DNA from: Ensifer adhaerens
Lineage (GTDB): Bacteria; Pseudomonadota; Alphaproteobacteria; Rhizobiales; Rhizobiaceae
Length of the DNA stretch: 64,000 bases
Reading direction: 5' to 3'
Assembly (NCBI RefSeq): GCF_002007205.1
Contig: NZ_LAZS01000012.1
Span: 1,054,001 to 1,118,000 of the forward strand
The notes beneath the pieces were generated by a model. It was not told the DNA's origin, searched no databases, and saw only the letters and a program-made list of their open reading frames with translations. The translations under genes were made by a program, and so were the position numbers. This document shows positions 56,609 to 64,000 of the stretch, piece by piece. Each line of letters opens with the position of its first letter. The stretch's first letter is position 1.

Positions 56609-57718
56609 GTGGATACCAATGTCGTGATCGTCGGCGCCGGGCCGGCTGGCCTTGCGGTCGGCGCCTGCCTGACACGGGCGGGGCTCGAGTTCATCATCCT
56701 TGAAAAAGCGCAGGAGATCGCGCCGGCCTGGCGACGTCATTACCGGCGCCTGCACCTGCATACGGTCAAGGCGTTCTCCCCGTTGCCGCACATGCCATTC
56801 CCGAAGGACTATCCGCGTTATGTGCCGCGCGAGAAGATGGTCGAGTACCTTGAGGCCTACGCCGAGCGTTTCGAACTCCGACCGCACTTCGGCGAGACGG
56901 TCAACTCGATCCGCCGCGAGAACGGCAACTACCTGGTCGAGACCGGCACGAAGACCTTGTCCGCGCGCCACGTCGTCATCGCCAGCGGCAACAACGCTGA
57001 GCCCGTCGTGCCCAACTTGCCCGAGATAGAGACCTTCGCCGGCAGGCGGTTGCACAGCGCTGACTATACCGATGCCACCCCCTTCACCGGCCAATCGGTG
57101 CTGGTTATCGGCATGGGCAACACCGGCGCTGAGATTGCGCTCGACCTTGCCGAGCGCGGTGCCTATCCAACTCTGTCGGTACGCAATGGCGTCCACATCG
57201 TGCCGCGCCAGCTCTTCGGCGTACCGATCCAGATGATTGCTATGGCCACGCGGCCGCTGCCGCGAGCGGTGAACGACAGGTTGTTCCCGATCATCCTCGA
57301 CCTTGCGCTGGGCAAGTCCGAAGAATACGGCATCGTCAGACCAAAGCAGGGCATCCTCGAGCAGGTTGCCGCCGGGCACATCCCGGTCATCGATGTCGGC
57401 ACGGTGGCAGCGATCAAGTCCGGCAGCATCAAGGTGGCACCTGCCATCAAGCGTTTCACCAAGCGCGGCGCCATCTTTGTTTCCGGCGGACAGGCCGAGT
57501 TCGACAGCGTCATCCTCGCCACCGGTTACCGGCCGAGTTTCGAGAAACTCCTGCCTGCGAACTTACGACCCGGCAAGAGCGGCGTCACCCGGCAGTCCGC
57601 CGAGCTCGGCCTCTATCTCGTGGGCTTCCATAATCCGGTCACCGGGCTGCTCAGGGAGATAGGAAGGGAGGCGGCTGCCGTGACCGCCAGCATCGAGCGA
57701 CGAAGCCGCATACGGTAA
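56609..57718 (+). CDS. Flavin-containing monooxygenase-like protein (GTG start)
   Basis: This 369-residue flavoprotein has the FAD motif VGAGPAGLAVG at the N-terminus, the monooxygenase fingerprint FAGRRLHSADY (F-x-G-x3-H-x3-Y) near residue 149, and the NADPH motif VIGMGNTGAEIALDLAERG. ATGYRP appears near the C-terminus. The overall layout, with LHLHTVKAFSPLPHMPFP near the start, resembles YUCCA-type and related FMOs. In plant-associated bacteria such enzymes could oxygenate amines or indolic acids, but no substrate is shown. The start is GTG with GGGAG upstream. It is monocistronic between the GntR gene and the Ugp-like operon. Confidence 0.85.
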   Translation: MDTNVVIVGAGPAGLAVGACLTRAGLEFIILEKAQEIAPAWRRHYRRLHLHTVKAFSPLPHMPFPKDYPRYVPREKMVEYLEAYAERFELRPHFGETVNSIRRENGNYLVETGTKTLSARHVVIASGNNAEPVVPNLPEIETFAGRRLHSADYTDATPFTGQSVLVIGMGNTGAEIALDLAERGAYPTLSVRNGVHIVPRQLFGVPIQMIAMATRPLPRAVNDRLFPIILDLALGKSEEYGIVRPKQGILEQVAAGHIPVIDVGTVAAIKSGSIKVAPAIKRFTKRGAIFVSGGQAEFDSVILATGYRPSFEKLLPANLRPGKSGVTRQSAELGLYLVGFHNPVTGLLREIGREAAAVTASIERRSRIR

Positions 57719-57885
57719 TTGCTGCGATATGTGTGCGATTCTGGTGGATGCACGCGCAGCGCAGCGGGCAACTCCAGGCAGACAGCATTGGAGAAGCACA
57801 ATTGTCATTGCGACGGACTGGCCGTCCTTATTTCCAAGACGCCTCGCTCCAGCGTTATGAAACTTTCATTTTATCATCATGCAGA

Positions 57886-57902
57886 TTGTCACGGACTGTC
57901 AC
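57886..57902 (+). promoter_or_regulatory. Pho-box-like direct repeat upstream of the Ugp-like operon
   Basis: TTGTCAC and CTGTCAC form a direct repeat with a ten-base period, about 80 bases before the binding-protein gene. Rhizobial Pho boxes have CTGTCAT-like repeats at an eleven-base period, so this is a near match only. If real it would place the operon under PhoB control, as for ugp in other bacteria. Confidence 0.3.
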
Positions 57903-57981
57903 ACGCAACTGTTAGCAAGCGCCCCGGCTTCATTCGTGCCACCGATCCTGGTGTCCGCCAATCTGCAAGGAGCGTTTTGCA

Positions 57982-59325
57982 ATGAGAGTTTCCGTCACTA
58001 CCTCCGTATTCCTCGGCCTGATGGCAAGTGTCGCCCTTGGCCCGTCGGCGACCGCAGCTGAAAAGACGAAATTCGAGTTCTGGTACGGCCTGTCGGGTGA
58101 CCTGGGCGAGCGGGTTCAAGACGCATGCAAGAAGTTCAACGACAGCCAGTCCGAATTCGAGATCGTCTGCACCTCGCAAAACGGATACGACACGACCCTG
58201 CAAAACACGATTGCCGCTTACCGGGCCAAGAAGCAGCCGGCGATTACTCAGATCTATGACGCAGGCACCCTGGACATGATGTTGTCCGGCGCCTTCGTGC
58301 CCGCGAAGAAGCTGATGGCCGACAACGGCTACACCATCGACTGGAACAACTACTTCGGCGGCATCGCCAATTACTACGCCACGGCAAAGGGCGAGTTGAA
58401 CTCCTTCCCGTTCAACTCTTCCACCGCAATGTTTTATTACAACATCGACGCATTCCAGAAGGCTGGCATCGATTTCAAGCCGGACACCTGGGAGCAAGTC
58501 GAGGAAGCGGCCCGCAAACTGAAGACGGCCGGTTACGAATGCCCGCTCGCGTTCAATTTCGACACCTGGCCGCTGATGGAGCAATTCTCGGCGATCCACA
58601 ACCAGCCGATCGCCACCGCGGCCAATGGTTACAACGGTCTGGACGCCGAGCTCGTCGTCAACAAGACCAAGTTCGTCGATCACGTGAAGTTCTTCAAGAA
58701 AATGGCCGACGAGAAGCTGTTCGTGGTCAAGACCAAGCAGCTCGGCATGGACACCGTCCCGGCCTTCACCTCCCAGACCTGCCAGATGATCCAGACCTCG
58801 ATCGCCGACCATGGCACGATCGGCAAGACCCTTCCTGAGGGTGTGAAGTGGGAAGTTGCCATGCTGCCCGTATGGAAGGGCACGGAGCGGCAGAACTCGC
58901 TCGTCGGTGGCGCATCGCTCTGGGTGCTCGCCGGTCGTCCTGAAGCCGAATACAAGGGTGCCGCCGCCTTCCTCAACTATCTCGCGACGCCGGAAATGGC
59001 CGAGTGGTGGTCGACGGTAACGGGCTACATTCCGGTGACCGAGACCGGCTTCGACGCCATGAAGGCTAACGGGTTCTACGACAAGGCACCGTACCAGGGG
59101 CGTGAACTCGCCATTGAGAGCCTGTCCTTCACCCCGACCTCGGAAAACACCCGCGGCATTCGTCTTGGCGGCTTCACGCAGATCCGCAAGGAGTTCGCAA
59201 CCGCCCTTGAAGCGATCTTCATGCAGAACGCGGACGTGCAAGCCGAACTCGACAAGACGGTCGAACGCGGCAATGCCGTTCTGCGCCGCTTCGAGAAGAC
59301 CTACGCCGGACAAACGCTGAACTAA
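57982..59325 (+). CDS. ugpB: UgpB-like ABC transporter substrate-binding protein
   Basis: This 447-residue periplasmic protein is of the sn-glycerol-3-phosphate-binding (UgpB) type. It has a Sec signal peptide (TTSVFLGLMASVALGPSATA). The mature part includes FEFWYGLSGDLGERV, FNDSQSEFEIVC, GYDTTLQNTIAAYRAKKQPAITQIYDAGTLDMM (in part), FNSSTAMFYYN and GGASLWVLAGRP. AAGGAG lies nine bases before the ATG. The gene order B-A-E-C matches ugp operons. The terminal gene is not ugpQ, so the true ligand may be another phospho-compound or sugar. Confidence 0.85.
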   Translation: MRVSVTTSVFLGLMASVALGPSATAAEKTKFEFWYGLSGDLGERVQDACKKFNDSQSEFEIVCTSQNGYDTTLQNTIAAYRAKKQPAITQIYDAGTLDMMLSGAFVPAKKLMADNGYTIDWNNYFGGIANYYATAKGELNSFPFNSSTAMFYYNIDAFQKAGIDFKPDTWEQVEEAARKLKTAGYECPLAFNFDTWPLMEQFSAIHNQPIATAANGYNGLDAELVVNKTKFVDHVKFFKKMADEKLFVVKTKQLGMDTVPAFTSQTCQMIQTSIADHGTIGKTLPEGVKWEVAMLPVWKGTERQNSLVGGASLWVLAGRPEAEYKGAAAFLNYLATPEMAEWWSTVTGYIPVTETGFDAMKANGFYDKAPYQGRELAIESLSFTPTSENTRGIRLGGFTQIRKEFATALEAIFMQNADVQAELDKTVERGNAVLRRFEKTYAGQTLN

Positions 59326-59339
59326 AAATCTGATCCGCC

Positions 59340-59369
59340 CGGAGCCTGCCGCAATACCGGCAGGCTCCG
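59340..59369 (+). terminator. Strong intergenic hairpin after the binding-protein gene
   Basis: CGGAGCCTGCCG (59340-59351) pairs perfectly with CGGCAGGCTCCG (59358-59369) around a six-base loop, followed by TTCTCTATTCTT. Such a hairpin after a binding-protein gene often protects that message or partly terminates transcription. The result is more binding protein than permease. Confidence 0.65.
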
Positions 59370-59401
59370 TTCTCTATTCTTGCGCATCGGAAATTCGACA
59401 C

Positions 59402-60292
59402 ATGGACAAGCGCGCGGCCTTTCGCAGCTGGTGGCTGCCCAGCCTCTTCGCCCTGCCGCAGATCATTTTGATCCTGCTCTTTTTCTATTGGCCGGCTGTC
59501 GCCGTTTTGCGATGGGCCTTCACGCTGGAGCCACCCTTCGGGGGTGCCGCGGAGTTCGTCGGTCTTGCCAACTTCCAGGAAGTCTTCGCCGATCCGCTCT
59601 ACTGGAACTCGGTCGGCGTCAGCCTGGCATTTGCCCTTTGCGGCACGCTTGCCACGATTTTCATCGGCCTTGTTCTCGCCCTTGCAGTCGATCGACAATT
59701 GCCGGGCTCCGCGCCCTTCCGATTTCTCTACATTCTTCCCTACGCGATTGCTGGGCCTGCGGCAGGCATGGCCTTCCGTTTCATCCTGTCGCCCGAACGC
59801 GGGCTGATGGCTTCGGTCAACGCCGCCTTTCCTGATTTCTGGAACCCGGCCAAATACGGCAGCCACGCTCTCATCCTCGTCATCGTCGTCTTCGCCTGGA
59901 AATGGGCGGGCTACACCTTCATCTTCCTGCTCGCCGGCCTGCAGTCGGTTCCGCGCTCGCTCATCGAGGCCGCGGCGATGGACGGCTGCGGCCCCATCCG
60001 CCGCGCGGTCGATATCCAGATCCCTTTGCTGGCGCCCACTCTCTTCTTCCTGCTGGTCATCATGATGACCGAAGGCTTCGTCGGCGCTGACACCTACGGC
60101 ATCGTCGCCCGCACGACGGATGGCGGCCCGAACCACGGCACGGACGTGATGGTCTACCGCATCGTCGAGGAGGCGTTCCGCGGCTTGAACTATTCCGGCG
60201 CGTCGGCGCAGAGCCTCGTGCTCATCGGTCTCATCATGATCTTCACCTTCATCCAGTTCCGCTTCATCGAGCGCCAGGTCCATTACAAGTGA
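59402..60292 (+). CDS. ugpA: UgpA-like ABC permease
   Basis: This 296-residue permease has six transmembrane helices and the coupling loop IEAAAMDGCGPIRRAVDIQIPLL (residues ~188-210), with FVGLANFQEVFADPLYWNS early in the protein. It is typical of UgpA/MalF-type CUT1 permeases. It follows the hairpin after ugpB and precedes ugpE by seven bases. Confidence 0.88.
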   Translation: MDKRAAFRSWWLPSLFALPQIILILLFFYWPAVAVLRWAFTLEPPFGGAAEFVGLANFQEVFADPLYWNSVGVSLAFALCGTLATIFIGLVLALAVDRQLPGSAPFRFLYILPYAIAGPAAGMAFRFILSPERGLMASVNAAFPDFWNPAKYGSHALILVIVVFAWKWAGYTFIFLLAGLQSVPRSLIEAAAMDGCGPIRRAVDIQIPLLAPTLFFLLVIMMTEGFVGADTYGIVARTTDGGPNHGTDVMVYRIVEEAFRGLNYSGASAQSLVLIGLIMIFTFIQFRFIERQVHYK

Positions 60293-60299
60293 GGCTTCC

Positions 60300-61187
60300 A
60301 TGATCCAGCGGACCCCTTTCGCCAACGCGCTGACCTATGGCGTGATGATCTTCGGCTTTCTGCTTTTGATCGGCCCCTTCATCGTCATCGTCTCCGGCGC
60401 GAGCCAGACGTTCCAGCAGGTTAACGCCATCCCCTTCAGCTTCGTGCCGCAGGATCGGCTCTTCGAGAACATGGGCGCCGCCTGGTCGCGCGCCAACCTC
60501 GGAACGGCGATGCTGAACAGTTTCATCATGGCGAGCCTGGTCACGGTCGGCAAAGTGTCGCTCTCGGCGCTGACGGCCTTTGCCATCGTATTCTTCCGAA
60601 CCCCGCTGAAGGGTTTTTTCTTCTGGATGGTGTTCATCACCCTGATGCTGCCGCTCGAAGTGCGCGTGGTGCCCACCTATGCGGTCGCGGCCGACCTGTT
60701 CCAGCCCATCCGACTGCTGATTTCGGCCGTCACCGGTTTTGAGGTCTCCGTCGACTGGAACCTCCTCAATTCCTATACCGGCCTCACGCTGCCCTTGATA
60801 GCAACCGCGACCGGCACCTTCCTTTACCGCCAGTTCTACCTGACCCTGCCGGACGAACTGGCCGAAGCAGCACGCATGGACGGGTCGGGTGCGATCCGCT
60901 TCTTCATCGATATGCTCTTGCCGCTCTCGCGCACCAACATGCTGGCGCTGACGACGATCATGTTCGTTTATGGCTGGAACCAGTATCTCTGGCCCCTCCT
61001 GATGGTGACGGACCCGCAATACAAGACGACGATGATGTCGCTGGTTGCGCTTCTTCCGTCCGACAACGGCACGCCGGACTGGAATGTGACGCTTGCCGGA
61101 TCACTGATCATCATGCTGCCTCCGCTCGTCGTCGTTGCCGTGCTGCAGCGCTGGTTCGTGCGTGGCCTCGTGGCCACGGAAAAATGA
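60300..61187 (+). CDS. ugpE: UgpE-like ABC permease
   Basis: This 295-residue permease is the second of the pair. It has six helices, TLMLPLEVRVVPTYAVAADL and the coupling loop AEAARMDGSGAIRFFIDMLLPLSR (residues ~191-214), then WNQYLWPLLMVTDPQYKTTMM (in part), a strong UgpE signature. It starts seven bases after the UgpA-like gene and precedes the ATPase by 42. Confidence 0.9.
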   Translation: MIQRTPFANALTYGVMIFGFLLLIGPFIVIVSGASQTFQQVNAIPFSFVPQDRLFENMGAAWSRANLGTAMLNSFIMASLVTVGKVSLSALTAFAIVFFRTPLKGFFFWMVFITLMLPLEVRVVPTYAVAADLFQPIRLLISAVTGFEVSVDWNLLNSYTGLTLPLIATATGTFLYRQFYLTLPDELAEAARMDGSGAIRFFIDMLLPLSRTNMLALTTIMFVYGWNQYLWPLLMVTDPQYKTTMMSLVALLPSDNGTPDWNVTLAGSLIIMLPPLVVVAVLQRWFVRGLVATEK

Positions 61188-61229
61188 CCCCGCTTTCCCC
61201 AAACAGAACAGACAGAGAGGTCCGCGCTC

Positions 61230-62351
61230 ATGGCTGACATCGCAATTCGCGCCGTGCGTAAATCCTACGGAAAGAACCCTACCCTGCATGGCATCGACCT
61301 TTCCTTCGCGTCGGGAGAATTCGTCGTGATCCTCGGCCCGTCCGGCTGCGGAAAATCGACGCTTCTGAGGATGATCGCAGGGCTGGAGGAAATCACTTCG
61401 GGTGAGATCGCGATCAACGGGAAGGTCGTGAACAGGCTCGAGCCACGTGAGCGGGGCTGCGCGATGGTGTTTCAGAACTACGCCCTCTATCCGCACATGA
61501 CCGTTGCCGGAAACATCGGCTATGCCCTGAAGGTGGCCGGCGTTCCAAAGACGGAGCGTCTGCGCCGGATCGAGGAAACGGCGAAGATCGTCGGACTTTC
61601 CGATTATCTCGATCGCAAGCCTGCAGCACTTTCCGGCGGCCAGCGCCAACGCGTCGCCATGGCGCGCGCAATCATTCGCGAACCGAACGTCTTTCTTTTC
61701 GACGAACCACTGTCGAACCTGGACGCCAAGCTGCGCGTCACCATGCGGGCCGAGATCCGCAAACTGCATCAGCGCCTCCAGGCAACGTCCATCTTCGTCA
61801 CGCATGACCAAGTGGAAGCAATGACGCTGGCGGACAAGCTGGTCGTGATGAACAAGGGCGTGGTCGAACAGGTGGGCCAGCCGCTCGACATCTACCACCG
61901 GCCTGCAAGTATCTTCGTCGCATCCTTCATCGGCTCGCCGGCGATGAACCTCTTCGATGCCACCGTCGACGTTGAGAACGCTTACCTCGCATTCGGCGGC
62001 ACGAAAATGTCGATCAACAATGGTCATGCCGTGCGATTGGGCTCGCGACAGATCACGGTCGGCATCCGCCCCGAACAATGTGTCGTTGCGCCTGATGGCG
62101 TCTCGATCAAGGTGGACTTCATCGAGGAACTTGGCTCCGGCCGCATCATCCACTCGGAACTGAACGGCTACCCCTTCGCCGCCAGTGTCGACGAGCATTT
62201 ACGCGTGCGGCCGGGTGATCGCGTCACCCTGAAGCTGCCGCTCGCGCACATGCATCTCTTCGACAAAGAAACCGGCCGGCGGATCGAGATCGATCTGGAA
62301 CCGCGCGGCACTGGCAGCTTCTCCAGCCAACCGGCACTCCAAGCTGTCTGA
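61230..62351 (+). CDS. ugpC: UgpC-like ABC transporter ATP-binding protein
   Basis: This 373-residue ATPase shows Walker [10 protein letters not shown]-loop [12 protein letters not shown], signature [14 protein letters not shown], Walker [13 protein letters not shown] and H-loop [18 protein letters not shown]/MalK-like domain ends the protein (VGIRPEQCV near residue 274). AGAGAGG lies upstream of the ATG. It completes the importer; the TIM-barrel gene follows after 28 bases. Confidence 0.92.
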   Translation: MADIAIRAVRKSYGKNPTLHGIDLSFASGEFVVILGPSGCGKSTLLRMIAGLEEITSGEIAINGKVVNRLEPRERGCAMVFQNYALYPHMTVAGNIGYALKVAGVPKTERLRRIEETAKIVGLSDYLDRKPAALSGGQRQRVAMARAIIREPNVFLFDEPLSNLDAKLRVTMRAEIRKLHQRLQATSIFVTHDQVEAMTLADKLVVMNKGVVEQVGQPLDIYHRPASIFVASFIGSPAMNLFDATVDVENAYLAFGGTKMSINNGHAVRLGSRQITVGIRPEQCVVAPDGVSIKVDFIEELGSGRIIHSELNGYPFAASVDEHLRVRPGDRVTLKLPLAHMHLFDKETGRRIEIDLEPRGTGSFSSQPALQAV

Positions 62352-62379
62352 TCATTTCCATAAATCAGGAGACATCGTA

Positions 62380-63294
62380 ATGAACGACATCATTTCCGCC
62401 GTGGGATTCTGCAACCGGACGGGCAAAGGCGACCTTTCCAGCCTTGACGCTTCCTTGCGCGAAATTGCCGAGACCGGAGCCGACGCCTGTGAAATCGGGA
62501 TCTATGGCGAAGAAATCGTCAGTGGCGGCCGCATCATCGAAGACCGTGTTGAGCGCGTCGCCAAGATCACGAAGGAATACACCTTCAACAAGCTTTCGCT
62601 GCACGGCCAGATCGTCTCCAACTTCATGGATCGCCAGCACCACCATCTGCAGAAGAAGGTCGTGAGAGCCATGCTTGAACTCTGCGACCGGCTTGGTGCG
62701 GGCATCCTCGTCCATCACTCCGGCGCCGCCCAGCTTGCCCCCGGAGAGAACGCCGCTGATCTCGACAGGATGGAACGCGACGCCCTTGCGGAGATGGCGG
62801 AAGTCGCAAGAGGATTCGGGGTCCGCATCGCGCTTGAGAACATCTTCACGACGGAAGCCGGCCAATATCGGCAAACGCCGAGCCAGGTCGCGGAAACGGT
62901 GCGGGCGATCGGCTCCGACAACGTCGTCGCGCTCATCGATTTCTCGCATGCTTATATCGAAGCCACGCATCGCGGTCTGGATTTCCGTGACGAACTCAGG
63001 GCCATGGCCCCGGTAACCGGCCACCTGCATGTTCACGACAGTTTCGGCCTGCCCTATTCCATGAACCGCTTCTATCATCCGGCGGAAGCGACCGCGCTCG
63101 GCATCGGGGACCTGCATCTGCCGATCGGCTGGGGCGACATTGCCTGGGATGACATCTTCTCCGAATTGACGTTCCTTCCGGATACGACGCTGATCATGGA
63201 AATAGGTGCGGAACGCTTTGCCGACCAGCAACCGGCGTGCCTCGAGCAAGCCAGGCGTCTGGCGGCCGGCGTGGGGCTTCGGCGCGCTGCTTAG
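62380..63294 (+). CDS. Sugar phosphate isomerase/epimerase-like TIM-barrel protein
   Basis: This 304-residue protein belongs to the xylose-isomerase-like TIM-barrel superfamily (AP_endonuc_2 type). Probable metal-binding residues lie in ALENIFTTE, ALIDFSHAYIEA, GHLHVHDSFG and LIMEIGAE. In ugp operons this position is normally held by the glycerophosphodiesterase gene ugpQ, so this importer may serve a different substrate whose product is isomerised by this enzyme. AGGAG lies seven bases before the ATG. It is the last gene of the operon. Confidence 0.85.
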   Translation: MNDIISAVGFCNRTGKGDLSSLDASLREIAETGADACEIGIYGEEIVSGGRIIEDRVERVAKITKEYTFNKLSLHGQIVSNFMDRQHHHLQKKVVRAMLELCDRLGAGILVHHSGAAQLAPGENAADLDRMERDALAEMAEVARGFGVRIALENIFTTEAGQYRQTPSQVAETVRAIGSDNVVALIDFSHAYIEATHRGLDFRDELRAMAPVTGHLHVHDSFGLPYSMNRFYHPAEATALGIGDLHLPIGWGDIAWDDIFSELTFLPDTTLIMEIGAERFADQQPACLEQARRLAAGVGLRRAA

Positions 63295-63805
63295 CGTGCC
63301 ACCGACGGCCCGGCCGAGCAGCTGGGTGCTTTCGGGCCGTCGCACTCGAAGACACCGACAGGATCAAACGTTACGAAAACGTGTGATCGACGAGAGGTGC
63401 GCCTCAACGTGGCAAACCTGCGCGCCATGGCATCCGGTCTCCGCCTCTCTATTGCCCGGCGTCGCCAGCGACCGGGCGACACCGGTGATGTCGTCACGTG
63501 ACGCGGTTGGATCCCCTTGTTCCGGGCAGTTGTTCGTCGAGCCGAAAGCTGGCGAGGAAGCGCCCTCCAACCTACCGCGAGGACACAAGGTAGGCACCGC
63601 ACCGATTGCGGGAACGCGTGATGGCCGCGGTGCGCTCGGGAGGCTGGACGGCATCGAGGCGAGCTCCTCTGGGCGGTTGCCTCTCCGATTGATCGCGCGG
63701 CAAATGACAGTGGTGATTTGGTGTTGCCTTTGTCTCTAGCCGTGCCCAGCGCTGCTGCGCGGCAGGGAGTAACGAGCCGAACACCCGGTGGACGCAACGC
63801 GCCAG
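63295..63805. other. Intergenic region with a long hairpin
   Basis: No gene can be supported in these 511 bases. CGACGGCCCG (63303-63312) and CGGGCCGTCG (63333-63342) form a perfect 10-bp stem with a 20-base loop just after the TIM-barrel stop, probably the 3' end of that operon's transcript. The rest is GC-rich with open frames on both strands but no conserved motif or ribosome binding site. Confidence 0.5.
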
Positions 63806-64000
63806 CTACGCCACGATGAAATCGTAGCGGCCGAATCTTCCGTCACTCGTCGCCCTGACATCAAGCAACAAGGCTGCGTTGAAAATGCGGTCACGGTCAT
63901 TCTCCGGCTCACCGGTAAAATAGAGCTGCGTCGTCAGCACTTTCCCGCCGGGCCGTTGGACTTTCACGTGGTAGTGCCGGGTGCGACCAGGATAAAGCCC
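63806..64000 (-). CDS. Intradiol ring-cleavage dioxygenase, C-terminal part (cut by window edge)
   Basis: The last 64 codons of a minus-strand gene are visible. They read GLYPGRTRHYHVKV, then QLYFTGEPENDRD and end RFGRYDFIVA followed by TAG. The Y-P-G-R..H-x-H motif contains the two histidine iron ligands of intradiol dioxygenases (catechol, protocatechuate or hydroxyquinol type), and QLYF.GEP.NDRD is their usual C-terminal block. The 5' part lies outside the window, so substrate class cannot be decided. It is convergent with the Ugp-like operon. Confidence 0.8.
   Translation of the reverse strand, partial: GLYPGRTRHYHVKVQRPGGKVLTTQLYFTGEPENDRDRIFNAALLLDVRATSDGRFGRYDFIVA

Noticed and set aside
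57889-59313. 474-residue minus-strand frame over ugpB
   Set aside because: It is a shadow of the binding-protein gene; the plus strand has a signal peptide, ribosome binding site and family motifs.
63291-63797. 168-residue minus-strand frame after the TIM-barrel gene
   Set aside because: It is Arg/Pro/Ser rich, contains the hairpin at 63303-63342, has no ribosome binding site and resembles no family.

Overview
The window reads as part of a megaplasmid or secondary replicon of a rhizobial alphaproteobacterium (Sinorhizobium/Ensifer/Rhizobium type). Reasons are a repABC-class replication region (known only from alphaproteobacteria), IS21, IS30 and ISNCY elements, a DUF1612 fragment, high GC, and a dense load of ABC importers each packaged with catabolic enzymes and a local regulator. 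I see no tRNA, rRNA or CRISPR array.

Left third (1-15.2 kb), plasmid maintenance and decay. An IS21-family element (652-3273) separates two unrelated broken genes: the 3' end of an acuI/yhdH-type reductase and a SERAC1-like alpha/beta hydrolase whose stop codon is supplied by the IS end. A decayed DUF1612 gene follows. Then come a Phd/VapC toxin-antitoxin pair, a tyrosine recombinase, a second antitoxin/PIN-toxin pair, and a minus-strand repABC locus. repC and its antisense ctRNA look intact. repB carries two separate one-base deletions. repA has lost its 5' part at an IS30 element. An ISNCY (IS1202-type) element with a 5-bp target duplication lies directly beyond.

15.3-19.7 kb: the Kup potassium transporter, a DUF4118 (KdpD-like) membrane protein, and a haloalkane-dehalogenase-type hydrolase.

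19.8-34.0 kb: an island that looks dedicated to D-amino-acid peptides. It encodes a Dpp-type peptide importer with two binding proteins, a D-threonine-aldolase/D-serine-dehydratase-type PLP enzyme, a creatininase-family amidohydrolase, an M81 (MlrC) and an M55 (D-aminopeptidase) metallopeptidase, and a DadA-like oxidoreductase. An XRE/cupin regulator with a perfect upstream dyad probably controls it.

34.1-42.3 kb: a Tat-exported polyamine-type ABC importer with a fused PotB-PotC permease, an acyl-CoA ligase, a crotonase, a ProC-like reductase and a divergent IclR regulator. 42.5-45.7 kb: a stand-alone histidine ammonia-lyase, a YbaK-type deacylase and a LysR regulator. 45.9-47.8 kb: a hydrolase pseudogene broken by a 19-bp tandem duplication, a secreted protein of seven Cys-containing repeats, and a small ORF with a strong ribosome binding site.

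48.1-56.4 kb: a seven-gene sugar operon (GH4 glycosidase, PfkB kinase, binding protein, NagB-like isomerase, ATPase, two permeases) facing a GntR/UTRA regulator, with a NagR/DasR-type operator between them. 56.6-63.3 kb: a flavin monooxygenase, then a Ugp-like importer operon ending in a TIM-barrel isomerase in place of ugpQ. The right edge cuts the 3' end of an intradiol ring-cleavage dioxygenase.
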